NCBI RefSeq assembly: GCF_019711195.1
Contig: NZ_CP081299.1
Location: 620,001-684,000, forward strand
Direction of reading: 5' to 3'
Length of the DNA stretch: 64,000 bases
Origin: Dyadobacter sp. NIV53
GTDB lineage: Bacteria > Bacteroidota > Bacteroidia > Cytophagales > Spirosomataceae
A program made the translations under genes and the position numbers. Below are positions 19,465-29,718 of the stretch, piece by piece. Positions within the stretch are counted from its first letter, which is position 1. The number at the start of each line of letters is the position of its first letter. A model generated the notes under the pieces. It had not been told where the DNA came from. It made no database searches and saw only the letters and a program-made list of their open reading frames with translations.

Positions 19465-20745
19465 ATGATTGCTCCGGACTCCCGACGTATTCATTCTATC
19501 GACGTTATAAGGGGCTTAGCCCTGTTCGGCATACTTGTCATGAACATCCAGACTTACACATTATTCGCATTTCTCCGTCCTGAACAGGTATATGCATTAC
19601 ATCTTGATGTGCCGGAAATATACGCACCGGTCCAGTTTTTCATTCATCTGTTCTTTAAAGGCCAGTTTTATACCATATATAGTTTTCTGTTTGGCATTGG
19701 CTTTTATCTGATGATGCACAAGAACCGGAATAAAGGCGTAGGCAATCCGGCCTGGAACAGCAATAAAATTTTCAGACGCAGGTTATGGGTCCTGCTTGGG
19801 TTTGGAATTGTACATGCATTCTTTTTCTGGTTTGGGGACATTTTGCATAAATATGCCTTGATGGGTTTTACACTTTTATATTTTAATAAAAAACCAATTT
19901 CCACAATTATCAAATGGATTCCCGGCCTGATAACATTTGTTATTTTATTCCAGATTACCAGCACCATTTTCTCTCCGGCCACTACTGAGTCCGTTGCAGC
20001 AGGTCAGCAGGAAATGGATAAAATAATTATGGAGGTTGTCAATACATGGCAAAATGGCTCATTACCGGAGGTAATGTCCTTACAAAAACTTGGTGTTGCG
20101 ATGTTATATTTTGTGGGAGCAGAAAAGGGAATGCCAGGATTTGTGCATTATGAGATCATGTTTTTACTGGGGCTGATCGCAGGCAGAATACACTTTTTTC
20201 AACATCTCAAAACGTTTAAGACTGCATTTACCCGAGTTGCCTGGCAAATACTTCCTTTTGCATTAATACTAAAAGGTATTTCCTGCATCCCGGTATTAAG
20301 CCAGCATTTATTGCCAGGGGATCTTCAAAAATTTGAAAGCCTGATCTATTCACTTTCAGAATTTATGGCGATTCCGTTACTAACCATCGTTTATCTGATT
20401 TTTCTAACCATCCGGTTTTCCGGTACACCTTCCAATTTCTCCGTCTGGATAGCCAATACCGGCCGTATGGGACTTACCAATTACCTGGCTCAGACGCTTT
20501 TCTGTATGCTTGTTTTTTATGGCTATGCAGGCGGACTGGCTGGAAAGCTTACCCTTTTGGAATCGTTTATTCCGGTATTTTTAATTTATTCATTTCAGGT
20601 ATTTTACAGTAATATGTGGTTGAAGTATTACTCGACTGGCCCGATGGAAGGATTATGGAGAAGAATGGCTTATCCCAAAAACAAAAAGCTGGAAGAATTC
20701 AATAAGCACATTGCCAATATGCAACAAAGCAAAATGATAAAATGA
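19465..20745 (+). CDS. DUF418 family membrane protein
   Basis: Integral membrane protein of 426 residues and about ten helices. The N-terminal family hallmark RIHSIDVIRGLALFGILVMN is followed by membrane segments such as GQFYTIYSFLFGIGFYLM and NTGRMGLTNYLAQTLFCM near the C-terminus, together defining DUF418 (YeiB-like); members have no established biochemical role. The ATG giving MIAPDSRRIHSID is preferred; a TTG 40 codons upstream would add a leader not typical of the family. No operon partner is evident. Confidence 0.88.
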   Translation: MIAPDSRRIHSIDVIRGLALFGILVMNIQTYTLFAFLRPEQVYALHLDVPEIYAPVQFFIHLFFKGQFYTIYSFLFGIGFYLMMHKNRNKGVGNPAWNSNKIFRRRLWVLLGFGIVHAFFFWFGDILHKYALMGFTLLYFNKKPISTIIKWIPGLITFVILFQITSTIFSPATTESVAAGQQEMDKIIMEVVNTWQNGSLPEVMSLQKLGVAMLYFVGAEKGMPGFVHYEIMFLLGLIAGRIHFFQHLKTFKTAFTRVAWQILPFALILKGISCIPVLSQHLLPGDLQKFESLIYSLSEFMAIPLLTIVYLIFLTIRFSGTPSNFSVWIANTGRMGLTNYLAQTLFCMLVFYGYAGGLAGKLTLLESFIPVFLIYSFQVFYSNMWLKYYSTGPMEGLWRRMAYPKNKKLEEFNKHIANMQQSKMIK

Positions 20746-20847
20746 TGACGTTTCCGGAGGGAAATCGTCAGACTGAATATCAATATAATGACTGGATTCG
20801 ATTTTTTCTGACCCAACTAATCGGATTGGTTTCAAAAAATAAATAAA

Positions 20848-21471
20848 GTGAAAAAGAGTATCATTTATATCGTTTTAATATTATCCATTTGGAATTGCAG
20901 GCCGGATAAATCATTTCATAATTATATCCTCGACGAAAGCCGGTCGGTAGTTGAATGGACGGGCTATCTCAGGAATGGTGATTCCAACAGTGGAACCATT
21001 GCTGTGAAAAGTGATAGTTTTCTTATCAAAAATGGCAAAGTGCAGGCCGGTTCGTTTTCTTTTCCTTTGTCTTCCCTGAACAATACTAATTTAACGACGG
21101 ACGAATTAAAAGATGAATTGATACAACGTCTGCAAAGTCCGGATTTCTTTGATATGGCCCTGGACCCGAAGATCAATTTTGTGATTACAAAAGCGGTAAC
21201 GTATCCGGGTTCAGGACAAAAAATGAAAGACGGAATTCCCGGTACCCAATACCTCGTAAGCGGTAACCTGACCATTCTGGAAAAAACCAATCCGGTATCG
21301 TTTCCTGCAAAAATCGTTTTGGAAAATGATTCTGTTGCCGTGGAAGGAAAATTAAAGATAGACCGTACCAAATGGGGAATGACTATCGCGAGTGATGATT
21401 CGTCCCCGGACAGCCTTTATATTAAACCTGAAATTGATCTGCACATCAAGTTATTTGGCAGCAAAATATAG
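20848..21471 (+). CDS. YceI-like lipid-binding family protein, exported
   Basis: 207 residues with an N-terminal signal (KKSIIYIVLILSIWNC) whose Cys may be a lipidation site, although the lipobox is not ideal. The remainder matches the YceI lipocalin-like barrel: the start YILDESRSVVEWTGYLRNG, a middle LKDELIQRLQSPDFFDM-type segment, and a late NPVSFPAKIVLENDSVAVEG segment. The family binds isoprenoid or lipid molecules in the envelope. The start is GTG. It stands alone, about 100 bases after the DUF418 gene. Confidence 0.82.
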   Translation: MKKSIIYIVLILSIWNCRPDKSFHNYILDESRSVVEWTGYLRNGDSNSGTIAVKSDSFLIKNGKVQAGSFSFPLSSLNNTNLTTDELKDELIQRLQSPDFFDMALDPKINFVITKAVTYPGSGQKMKDGIPGTQYLVSGNLTILEKTNPVSFPAKIVLENDSVAVEGKLKIDRTKWGMTIASDDSSPDSLYIKPEIDLHIKLFGSKI

Positions 21472-21504
21472 TAAAGAAATCCGTTTCCCTCAACTATCCG
21501 GAGT

Positions 21505-21535
21505 CATTGCCGGCTTTTGCCGGTGATGGCTTTCT
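21505..21535 (+). terminator. Probable intrinsic terminator after the YceI-like gene
   Basis: A ten-pair stem CATTGCCGGC / GCCGGTGATG (two G-U pairs in RNA) with a TTTT loop, followed by a short GGCTTTCT tract. The position, about 35 bases after the stop, fits a terminator; the U-tract is weak. Confidence 0.45.
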
Positions 21536-21741
21536 ATAGAAACTGACCGTTGACATACATCCTTCTCTCTTCTGCTCGGACTTAAATAGATTCTTTTCCA
21601 GTTCATCCAATAAATTATAGAGGAAGATAAACCGGGTGAACAAGTAGTATAATCCATTCAATTACTTCTGTTTATACATTTGATTTTTGTATAAACTTCA
21701 CTAATTTGAATCTTTAATATACGGCAAAACCAAAAAATAAT

Positions 21742-22860
21742 ATGGATATGAAAAAGATGTATTTCCTTCTGGCTTTTGTTTGTGCCGGAATGCTGCTGCT
21801 GGCTAATACCAGTCGTTTATCCGATGGAAAATATGGTTTAATTGTTGGAACACCTCAAATTAAATCAATCAGTTCACTGGCTTTTGGGCCGGAAGGCGTT
21901 CTGTTCATCGGGGATTCTAAAAGCGGGATGATTTTCGCCATGGATACCAAAGATGCAGGCGCGACCAACTCAGCGCCCGATGTTGAAATCAAAAACATCG
22001 ACCAGAAAATAGCATCCATGCTTGGAACCGAAGTACAAAATATTACTATTCAGGATATTGCGGTTAATCCGTTATCCAAAAGTATATATTGCGCCGTCCA
22101 GCACAGCGATGGGACGCCTGTTCTGTTTAAAATTACAGGAGATAAAATCGTGGCAGTAAGTACAAAAGAAGTTCCGTTTTCAAGTCTGGCGCTGAACAAT
22201 GTACCGTCTGAAGATGCAAAAGACAAAAGAGGAAATCCAATCCGGGTTTCTGCAATTTCTGACATTGGTTTTGCTGATGGAAAAGTGCTGGTAAGCGGCT
22301 TGTCGGGCCAGGAATTCAACTCTACTTTCCGAAGCATTCCATTTCCTTTTACCGACAAACAGGATCAGTCTACACTTGAAATTTATCATGCAGCTCATGG
22401 CAAATATGAAACACTGGCACCGATCAGGACTTTTACCACAGCTGAAATCAGTGGCAAAAAATATCTGGTAGCCAGTTACACCTGTACGCCGCTGGTTTTG
22501 TTTCCACTTGATGAACTGAAACCGGGAACACATGTAAAAGGCAGAACAGTTGCCGAAATGGGCAGCGGTAATTCGCCGGTGGATATGGTTACGATGAAAA
22601 AAGGGGGAGAATCATTTCTGATGATGGCCAATTCGAGCCGCCCTGTATTCAAGGTAAAATACAAAAGTATAGAAACTTACCAGGGCTCACTCACAACACC
22701 AGTGGAAGAAAATTTCGCAACAGCTGGCGTTGACTTTGTTTCATTACCTGTTACCAATGTGATCCAAATGGATAAACTTGATGACACCCGTATGATTTTA
22801 TTACAACGCAGAACGAATGGAAATCTGGATTTATGGACTTCCGGTGAGCGCTTTTTATAA
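21742..22860 (+). CDS. Exported protein of unknown function, propeller-like
   Basis: 372 residues with a cleavable signal (KKMYFLLAFVCAGMLLLANT). The mature part shows beta-propeller-like strands, for example ISSLAFGPEGVLFIGDSKSG and IQDIAVNPLSKSIYCAV, suggesting a periplasmic or surface six/seven-blade protein. No catalytic motif is recognised. Only 7 bases separate it from the next gene, a lipoprotein, so the two are almost certainly one operon. The upstream region has TTTG and TAATTTG elements resembling Bacteroidota promoter boxes, but not exact. Confidence 0.7.
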   Translation: MDMKKMYFLLAFVCAGMLLLANTSRLSDGKYGLIVGTPQIKSISSLAFGPEGVLFIGDSKSGMIFAMDTKDAGATNSAPDVEIKNIDQKIASMLGTEVQNITIQDIAVNPLSKSIYCAVQHSDGTPVLFKITGDKIVAVSTKEVPFSSLALNNVPSEDAKDKRGNPIRVSAISDIGFADGKVLVSGLSGQEFNSTFRSIPFPFTDKQDQSTLEIYHAAHGKYETLAPIRTFTTAEISGKKYLVASYTCTPLVLFPLDELKPGTHVKGRTVAEMGSGNSPVDMVTMKKGGESFLMMANSSRPVFKVKYKSIETYQGSLTTPVEENFATAGVDFVSLPVTNVIQMDKLDDTRMILLQRRTNGNLDLWTSGERFL

Positions 22861-22867
22861 AAATTTT

Positions 22868-23971
22868 ATGCAGAAAAAGATCAGGCCATTGGTAATATAT
22901 GGCCTGGTCTTTTTTGTTTTTGCAGTAAATCCATCCTGCACCAAAGGTGATAAAAACAATAAAATCACTATTCAATGGAAGGATAAAAAAGCAGTTGGAA
23001 TTGTTATTTCCGGTGGAATAGTTGAGACTATAAATCCTGATTATCCTGAAAAATTATTAGAAGTACGTTTGACCGCAGAAAAACCGGTTCCAATTTTGGG
23101 AGAATATTCTTTTGATAATCAAACAATTACATTTAATCCGTTGATCCCTTTTACCCACGGACTGCATTATGAAGTTTGGCATCGAAACCTACGGATAGGC
23201 ACGTTTTTCGTTCCCGCGGCAAATTCAGCAGATGCACCAACTCTGCTCGGCATTTTTCCAACAGCCGATACATTACCGGAAAATCTGCTCAAAATCTACC
23301 TGCACTTTTCCCAACCTATGCGGGAAGGGCAATCCGCTCAATATGTAACTTTGCTGAAAAACAATTCAGATTCCATACCGGGTGCTTTCCTTGATCTTCA
23401 GCCCGAACTTTGGAATAAAGACCGGACAATTCTTACTCTCTGGCTTGACCCCGGAAGGATTAAAAGAGATTTGCAACCCAATAAATTACTGGGAGCTCCT
23501 TTGAAGAAAAATGCAAATTATACAATTACAGTATCTGCAAAATGGCCGGATACAAATGGAGCCAAACTAGTAAAAACATATACAAAAACTTTTGTCACAA
23601 ACGTGCGTGACAGCCTTTCACCCAGGCCAATGCTGTGGAAAGTGAATACTCCACCGATGAATACCAAACAACCTTTAACCATAGCTTTTGGTGAGCCGCT
23701 GGATTATAGTTTGTTAAAAGAAGCGTTAACAATTCTTACGGCAGATGAAAAAAACGTGAAAGGTACATGGCAGATCAGTGAAAAAGAAAGTAAGAGTGCG
23801 TTCACACCGGATAAAAACTGGGAATCAGGCAAATATGATTTAAGAATCGAAACCAGACTGGAAGATCTGGCAGGAAATAACCTCAACCGCCCGTTTGACA
23901 GGGATAAAAGCCAAAAAGAAAACAAAGATCCCAAAGATTTTGACCATGTTTTATTCCGGATTGAAAACTGA
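22868..23971 (+). CDS. Lipoprotein with Ig-like (Big_5-type) domains
   Basis: 367-residue probable lipoprotein; signal FFVFAVNPSC ends in a candidate lipidated Cys. The ATG giving MQKKIRPLVIYGL is chosen because it lies 7 bases after the upstream stop and begins the signal. Segments such as LLGIFPTADTLPENLLKIYL followed by FSQPM are typical of bacterial Ig-like (SbsA/Big_5) repeats; a second copy lies near residues 250-350 (LTIAFGEPLDYSLL). Role unknown; probably an outer-membrane partner of the propeller-like protein upstream. Confidence 0.72.
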   Translation: MQKKIRPLVIYGLVFFVFAVNPSCTKGDKNNKITIQWKDKKAVGIVISGGIVETINPDYPEKLLEVRLTAEKPVPILGEYSFDNQTITFNPLIPFTHGLHYEVWHRNLRIGTFFVPAANSADAPTLLGIFPTADTLPENLLKIYLHFSQPMREGQSAQYVTLLKNNSDSIPGAFLDLQPELWNKDRTILTLWLDPGRIKRDLQPNKLLGAPLKKNANYTITVSAKWPDTNGAKLVKTYTKTFVTNVRDSLSPRPMLWKVNTPPMNTKQPLTIAFGEPLDYSLLKEALTILTADEKNVKGTWQISEKESKSAFTPDKNWESGKYDLRIETRLEDLAGNNLNRPFDRDKSQKENKDPKDFDHVLFRIEN

Positions 23972-23993
23972 GATTTGGTAAATGGTTCATATT

Positions 23994-24044
23994 AAAAGCC
24001 ATGAATCCCCAACCTTTTCCTGGCTGAGTATTCATGGCTTTTTT
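23994..24044. terminator. Bidirectional intrinsic terminator
   Basis: Inverted repeat AAAAGCCATGAAT / ATTCATGGCTTTT flanked by A and T runs, with a loop of about 20 bases. It lies between two convergent genes and would work on both strands. Confidence 0.85.
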
Positions 24045-24066
24045 CCTGATCAGGACTTAATCTTTT

Positions 24067-27000
24067 TTAATTGACATTAATCACTTTTACATAGCGGAAA
24101 CCTGACAGGTACACGACCCGGACTATATAATTTTTATTATCCTTCATTGCAATCTGAGTGGAAAGCTCTCCCTTGCCATCGGTTATCGCACTTTCAGATT
24201 TCAGGATATTTCCATTCAGATCATAGATATAGATGGTGACAGGTTCCAGTTTACTGAAATTCTTAAGTTTAACAGAAACCGGTTTGCCAAAACTTGGATT
24301 TGGATATACTTCCATATTATGTCCCGGTTCTTTAATTTCATCATCTTCGCCTTTTCCAATCCGGGCCAGATCCTTTTGCAATACGTTATTCATGTCGATT
24401 TCTCTCACGGTATTATCCATTGTTGTTACGATGAGTTTTGCGCGCAAGGACTGATTTTGCAAAACAGATGAGCGAACATTAAAGAGAACCTGATCGTCTT
24501 TGTATATTTGCAAAGGTGTTGCATCAGTCGGAAGAGTAATATCCGCAATTTCAAATTTCGATGCATCTTCTCCCTCTATACTGATACTTTTTACATCAAG
24601 TACCCCGTCACCGCCATTACCTAATGTAATTTCATACTTTTTGTTTTGGGTTTCAATGTCGGCTGTTGGCTCATTGGCAGATTCCGCAGCAACACGTATG
24701 GCAGGTGCAGAACCGGTTTGTACCCGCAGCAGAGTAATTTGAGTCACAAGGTTTGGACTGTCATTCCAGTTATATTCAATCACGTATAAGTTACCATTCT
24801 CCTGATCTTCTACAATATCAAGGGGATTACCAAAACCCGACATACCAACCAGGCCGTTATTACCCGATCCGGTAGTTACTTTAACAATATCATAAATGCC
24901 GTCGTCAATTCCCGTATAAGTAGTTTTCACCAAAGATCCCGGCTGCATCACCGCAATATCACCTCCACCCGAAAACCGGCAAACCAGGATTTTTCCTCTC
25001 AGAAGGCCGCCGAATGTATTGCTTTTGTACTCAATAACACCGTTTGGAGAGTTGTTCAAACCAAAATCATAAGCCGCAGGACGATAACCGGCGTCGGCAA
25101 TAATAGATGGTAGGTACTTTGGATTGTCGTCACGTCCACGATTTAATACATATTCGCCACGGGTTGGGTTGGGATGCCCGAAGTAACCAATATTTCTGGC
25201 AGGATTGATTCGGAACAACCAGTCATGCTGTGGCTGAATTGCCTCTGTTGCGGGTATGGCCGGTCCATTGTATTTATCGCCGTTTGGCCTGCGTGTACCT
25301 GCTACCGAAGCAGGAGAGTTACCACCACCACCGGAGCCATTTGTTGGCAAGTATAACTGGCCGTTTGTGTGCCAGAGTAAATCATACGCATTTCGTACGC
25401 CCGATCCGTAAATAGTCAGCGGCGCCTCACTTCCGTAAGGATTGTAAGTGCCGTCGCTCATTCTGGACGAAACGGTTGGTGCATTGTTGATCAGGCTCTG
25501 GGTTGTTGTAGTTTGTACATTTAAAGGCAATGCGAATGCACCGAGCTTGTTCAGGTCTAACCTCAGAATAGCTCCTGACAACAGCGACTCATCACGCTGC
25601 CAGTCCGGGTCGGTTCTTCCGGCTGAGTTCATACTGCCCTGGCAAATATACATGGCACCATCAGGCCCGAAAGCAAGGCTGTTCACCAGGTGGTCCCTTC
25701 TTGAACGTGGCAGTTTAGTAATTACCAACTGCACATTTTGCAGATTGTTACCTGACAAACGGGATATATTACCATCATAAGAAGGAGCCGCCGAAAGCCC
25801 AGACGAACAATGTGAAACCCATGCAATTAAGTTAGAAGCTGTCGAGGTCTTGTCAAAAACCAGCCCGATAGCTGAACGTTTGCCATAGGTATTTATCAGT
25901 GTATTGATAATTTGCTGGCCAGACAACGAACCGTCTGCATGATTTATAGTATATCTTTCAATGGCTCCGTCCAGCCGTAAAGCATAGAACTTCCCATCCG
26001 GCCCAATTACAAGAGAGGTATATTTTTTATTTTGCGTACCGGGAACTGCAATTTTGGTAAACCTGGCCGCCAGAACATTACCTGAGTCAATTTTACCCGC
26101 TGCTGTTGTAAAAGTAGCTTCATACGGCGCCAGGGAAGCACCGGTGTAAGATCTGACACCCGGCGTAACCACAAACCTGTAAACGGTATTGGCTTCGAGC
26201 CCGCTTGCTGGTGTAAAACCTATGGCATCACCGCCGCCAGTTCCGTTGATAACCCCTTTCAGCTTAGAATATACATTGTCAACAAGCTTGTATAATTGTA
26301 CTGTATTGCTGTCAATAGTACTGTTATCTATCCCACCCTGGTAGCCCTCTACCGCAGGAACATGCAGGTTATTGGCTGATATGCTGGCTGTGCTCAGGCT
26401 TACGTTGGTAGCACCATTTACCGGATTGGAAGAAATGACATAAGGTTTTGAACCATCCACTACGTTGATCTGAATATCCAGTGTTGCGCTCGTGTAACCC
26501 GATGAGGTTGCCTTAATGGTCGCTTTGTAAATACCAAGGGCCAGGTATTTAGCTGCTGTATAATTAAAACTTACATTAGCCTGCGCCCCGGATTGTGCGG
26601 CATTAAAAGTGAGCCATCCCGTTGCACCGGCACCATAAGTTACAGAAAGAGAATAATTAGAAGCACCACCTGTGGAGCTGCCTAATATTAACGACAATAT
26701 TTTATTTTCAATCGTTTCTTTTTCAATGATCAGGTTTGAAGTTTTGGTGGCCCAGAATAAATATGGTGAAAGCGAAACAGGTACAACACTGGCAAAATTA
26801 ATTTTCGTATTAGTACCACCGTCAGCGTTAATAGTCAAAAGTTCATCACTTACAGTCACTCTTTTCTTGGCCTCTTTAAACCTGGTGATTGTCCCCCTGG
26901 CTCCTGTCGGCGCGAATCTGTTAATTGTATTTACTCCTTCGATATTGATAGTGTGGTATTCCGGAACAGTGTTTACCAGTCCGTCACCTACTGAAACGGT

Positions 27001-29322
27001 TACGTCATAAGTACCGTTAGGGACTTTCATTTCCCAGAAACCTTCCGTTTTTACACCAGGAAATGTTCCGCTGACATTATTGGCCTGCATATACACTAAA
27101 GTTGCCAGCAGTACGTCATCCGGCGTATTACGGTCAAATCCGTTTCCTACCAGACTTAATGGTGTTCCGTCCGATCGCCTTTTCCAGCCAAATTGTAACC
27201 CGGCTGATTGGTATTTACCTGATCGCAACCCGAATGGCTGGCCGTAATCCCGAATATAAGTAAGAGGCGGAATAGTGGCTGCATCCTGAAAATTGAAATT
27301 CGCAGTGGAAACCTGTAATCTGTCTACCACGTGCAGGTCTACCAGTAGTGTTGCCGGCTGATACCCGGCTGCACTAACTGTGACCAAAGCCTGGTAATCA
27401 CCTGCATCTATATTTGAATTAATATTTGACGCGCCAAAATTCAAAGTTCCTGAGTTACCAGGCAAGGTAAGCCAGCTCGCCTCGGTTTTAGACAAACTAT
27501 AAGCTGTTGTTGCGGGATTGGATGTCAGGTTAACCGATTGTGTTATTACTGAAGAACCTTTCAATACCGTAAAACTTAATCTGTCTTTTGAAAAAGCAAA
27601 CGTTTTATTTGTTGTGGAACCTGCTACGCTAAAATTATAGGCACTTGTAATTGTCGTATTATTATTGGCATCTACCGCTTTGACATTCAGTGTGTATGTG
27701 CCTGTGGTGGCAATGACAAACGGAGCCGTGTAATTTACATATTCACTGTTATTAATGGAATACTGAAGTGCTGCCAAACCCGAGGAACCTATGTCGGAAG
27801 CAGTCAGGAATATCTGTACCTGGCTGGTATATACTCCCGGTGACTGAAGCGTGCCTGCAAACCTTGCCCCGGCCGTAGGCGCAGTCCAATCCGAAACAGG
27901 CGTTGCCGGACTGATTTCGATAAAATTGATCTTGGTATGTATCCCTCCTACCGCATCAACGGTCAGTTTGCCGTCATTGACCTGGACCGTGGAAGTCGAA
28001 ATCCTGAATTTGTTGGATGTTGTGGCAATAAAATCCGTGATGGTTGGCAGTCCTTCCACATTCACCTGGTGATCGCTATCAATAAAATAATAATCCCCTG
28101 CACTCACCGACACACGATACATCCCGTTAGGAACCATCATTTCCCAGTCGCCAGGCACCTCGCCTGGCCTGAGGTTTTGCATTTCTACTTGTGAAAGCTG
28201 TCGCACATCGCCAGTACCGGTCCGAAGGCGCATGTTATTACGGAGATCTATGGGTTGTTTTGTTGTCGGGCTGATCCATCCGTATTTGCGGACCGGATCA
28301 AAAGGAAGGCCAATTTCGGATGTGTAGCCCGGAAGTACCGGACTTCCTTGCGGCCTGAAACTGAAATTTATTGCCTCAAATGGCGGAGTATTTACTTCCA
28401 GTTCCCTCACAGCAAAATCATCAAACGTATAAGTTTCACTTGTGGTGCCGTTCCGGTAAGTTGCGAAAATACCTGAAAAGGCCTCTCCGTTGTTGATACC
28501 CATTGAACTGATATCAAGGCCAGGACTTGGGTAACTTGCTCCTACATTAACAAATGTTGCGCCGTTATCTATTGAATAAAACCCATTTACAGTACCGGCT
28601 ACGGAATCAATCACCATTCTAAGTAATACCGTTTTAGTACTTAATCCGCTGACAGTTGCTGAAACACGGTAGTCCGGATTGGAATTACCTGTAACTGTAC
28701 TGCTTACATCATTTTTTTCTTTTCTGAGTTCAAATTTACTATTTGTAATACCTAGTTTTATATAGGTTTTATCATCCAGACCGTACAATAGCCCGGCCTG
28801 CTGAGCCTGAGATTTATTGATCGGATTGATAACCTTGACATCTAACTGCAGTTTTTTGTTTTTCCCTGTCTTCACTCCAAGGGAATTGATCTGATTGTTT
28901 TCCTCCCTGAAATTGATTCCTTTGCTCGCCATCAGTACCAGACTCCCTCCGGTTACTGTAATCCTGGATTGTTCGTAGCCTGGTACCTGAGGGTTTGATG
29001 GCTGTCCATCGGCCGCTATCCGGGTTCCTGAATAAGGCGTGGCAACTGTAAAACCAGTTCCAACTCCGTTTTTATCTGGTATAGTTCCCGTTATGGCGTT
29101 AGTAAATGAAAGGTTAAATGGAAGGCTTACCTGTAAACCTGCACACGCAATGGTACTGACAGGAGAACAGCCATCTGCCTGCGGATCCTGATCATCCGGG
29201 GCAACAGCATTGTTATACGTTCCGGGTAAAGCTTTACTAAAAGTATCATAATAAAATACACATGATACCAGAACAATCAGGTACGCCCTTAAGGCTACCA
29301 AAGAAGTAAATTTAGTGTTCAT
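24067..29322 (-). CDS. Giant type IX-secreted multidomain protein (malectin-like, BACON-like, propeller)
   Basis: 1751-residue exported protein. In order: signal peptide (about 1-32), a jelly-roll-like region (about 50-310), a malectin-like domain (about 325-480), an Ig/OmpL47-like segment, a BACON-like repeat (ASWLTLPGNSGTLNF), a second malectin-like domain, a second BACON-like region, a Big_5 Ig-like domain, a glucose/sorbosone-dehydrogenase-like propeller (about 1090-1490; SLAFGPDGAMYICQG) and a C-terminal type IX sorting domain starting MEVYPNPSFGKPVSVKL. Malectin and BACON folds suggest carbohydrate contact, but no glycosidase motif is visible, so an adhesin or PQQ-type sugar-binding role is only inferred. 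The start is the ATG giving MNTKFTSLVALRAY. It lies downstream of the hybrid sensor gene on the same strand. Confidence 0.85.
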   Translation of the reverse strand: MNTKFTSLVALRAYLIVLVSCVFYYDTFSKALPGTYNNAVAPDDQDPQADGCSPVSTIACAGLQVSLPFNLSFTNAITGTIPDKNGVGTGFTVATPYSGTRIAADGQPSNPQVPGYEQSRITVTGGSLVLMASKGINFREENNQINSLGVKTGKNKKLQLDVKVINPINKSQAQQAGLLYGLDDKTYIKLGITNSKFELRKEKNDVSSTVTGNSNPDYRVSATVSGLSTKTVLLRMVIDSVAGTVNGFYSIDNGATFVNVGASYPSPGLDISSMGINNGEAFSGIFATYRNGTTSETYTFDDFAVRELEVNTPPFEAINFSFRPQGSPVLPGYTSEIGLPFDPVRKYGWISPTTKQPIDLRNNMRLRTGTGDVRQLSQVEMQNLRPGEVPGDWEMMVPNGMYRVSVSAGDYYFIDSDHQVNVEGLPTITDFIATTSNKFRISTSTVQVNDGKLTVDAVGGIHTKINFIEISPATPVSDWTAPTAGARFAGTLQSPGVYTSQVQIFLTASDIGSSGLAALQYSINNSEYVNYTAPFVIATTGTYTLNVKAVDANNNTTITSAYNFSVAGSTTNKTFAFSKDRLSFTVLKGSSVITQSVNLTSNPATTAYSLSKTEASWLTLPGNSGTLNFGASNINSNIDAGDYQALVTVSAAGYQPATLLVDLHVVDRLQVSTANFNFQDAATIPPLTYIRDYGQPFGLRSGKYQSAGLQFGWKRRSDGTPLSLVGNGFDRNTPDDVLLATLVYMQANNVSGTFPGVKTEGFWEMKVPNGTYDVTVSVGDGLVNTVPEYHTINIEGVNTINRFAPTGARGTITRFKEAKKRVTVSDELLTINADGGTNTKINFASVVPVSLSPYLFWATKTSNLIIEKETIENKILSLILGSSTGGASNYSLSVTYGAGATGWLTFNAAQSGAQANVSFNYTAAKYLALGIYKATIKATSSGYTSATLDIQINVVDGSKPYVISSNPVNGATNVSLSTASISANNLHVPAVEGYQGGIDNSTIDSNTVQLYKLVDNVYSKLKGVINGTGGGDAIGFTPASGLEANTVYRFVVTPGVRSYTGASLAPYEATFTTAAGKIDSGNVLAARFTKIAVPGTQNKKYTSLVIGPDGKFYALRLDGAIERYTINHADGSLSGQQIINTLINTYGKRSAIGLVFDKTSTASNLIAWVSHCSSGLSAAPSYDGNISRLSGNNLQNVQLVITKLPRSRRDHLVNSLAFGPDGAMYICQGSMNSAGRTDPDWQRDESLLSGAILRLDLNKLGAFALPLNVQTTTTQSLINNAPTVSSRMSDGTYNPYGSEAPLTIYGSGVRNAYDLLWHTNGQLYLPTNGSGGGGNSPASVAGTRRPNGDKYNGPAIPATEAIQPQHDWLFRINPARNIGYFGHPNPTRGEYVLNRGRDDNPKYLPSIIADAGYRPAAYDFGLNNSPNGVIEYKSNTFGGLLRGKILVCRFSGGGDIAVMQPGSLVKTTYTGIDDGIYDIVKVTTGSGNNGLVGMSGFGNPLDIVEDQENGNLYVIEYNWNDSPNLVTQITLLRVQTGSAPAIRVAAESANEPTADIETQNKKYEITLGNGGDGVLDVKSISIEGEDASKFEIADITLPTDATPLQIYKDDQVLFNVRSSVLQNQSLRAKLIVTTMDNTVREIDMNNVLQKDLARIGKGEDDEIKEPGHNMEVYPNPSFGKPVSVKLKNFSKLEPVTIYIYDLNGNILKSESAITDGKGELSTQIAMKDNKNYIVRVVYLSGFRYVKVINVN

Positions 29323-29616
29323 TGCGTTATGGTTTATTTTAAAATACTCGATGAAACTTGTAGCGTGTATAGTGCTTAAAATCAGCATACTTTTCTTGCC
29401 TGTCTTTTTAAAGAACCTGCATGAATTATTAAGCCGGGTGTGTCAGTTACGGTGTACCTATGACGCGTTTCAACATGCAGCACTTATTCAATGCGATGGC
29501 AAATGATGTCTTGTTATAAAATGGTGGTTTGAAGATTCCTATTTTAGGGCCCGGTTTATATTTCCAATAAAGTACCAACTAAAATCTGCTACGCTGAATT
29601 ACTAATAAACACCTTG

Positions 29617-29718
29617 ATATCAGGCGTATAATCCTGAATATCCTGACGTATAATCCTGATTCCTTGTAAAGAGCTAAATGATTAATAATTTTTAACCATT
29701 ACCAGTTCAATCAGGATT
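29617..29718. promoter_or_regulatory. Candidate operator: 21-22 bp direct repeats with CCTGAT motifs
   Basis: Two adjacent units (29617-29637 and 29638-29659) each start ATATC and end in CGTATAATCCTGA, giving a period of 21-22 bases, close to two helical turns. The ten bases AATCCTGATT at 29652-29661 recur inverted as AATCAGGATT at 29709-29718. AraC-family regulators commonly bind paired direct half-sites at such spacing, and the AraC-type hybrid sensor is the adjacent gene. Binding is inferred. Confidence 0.5.
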
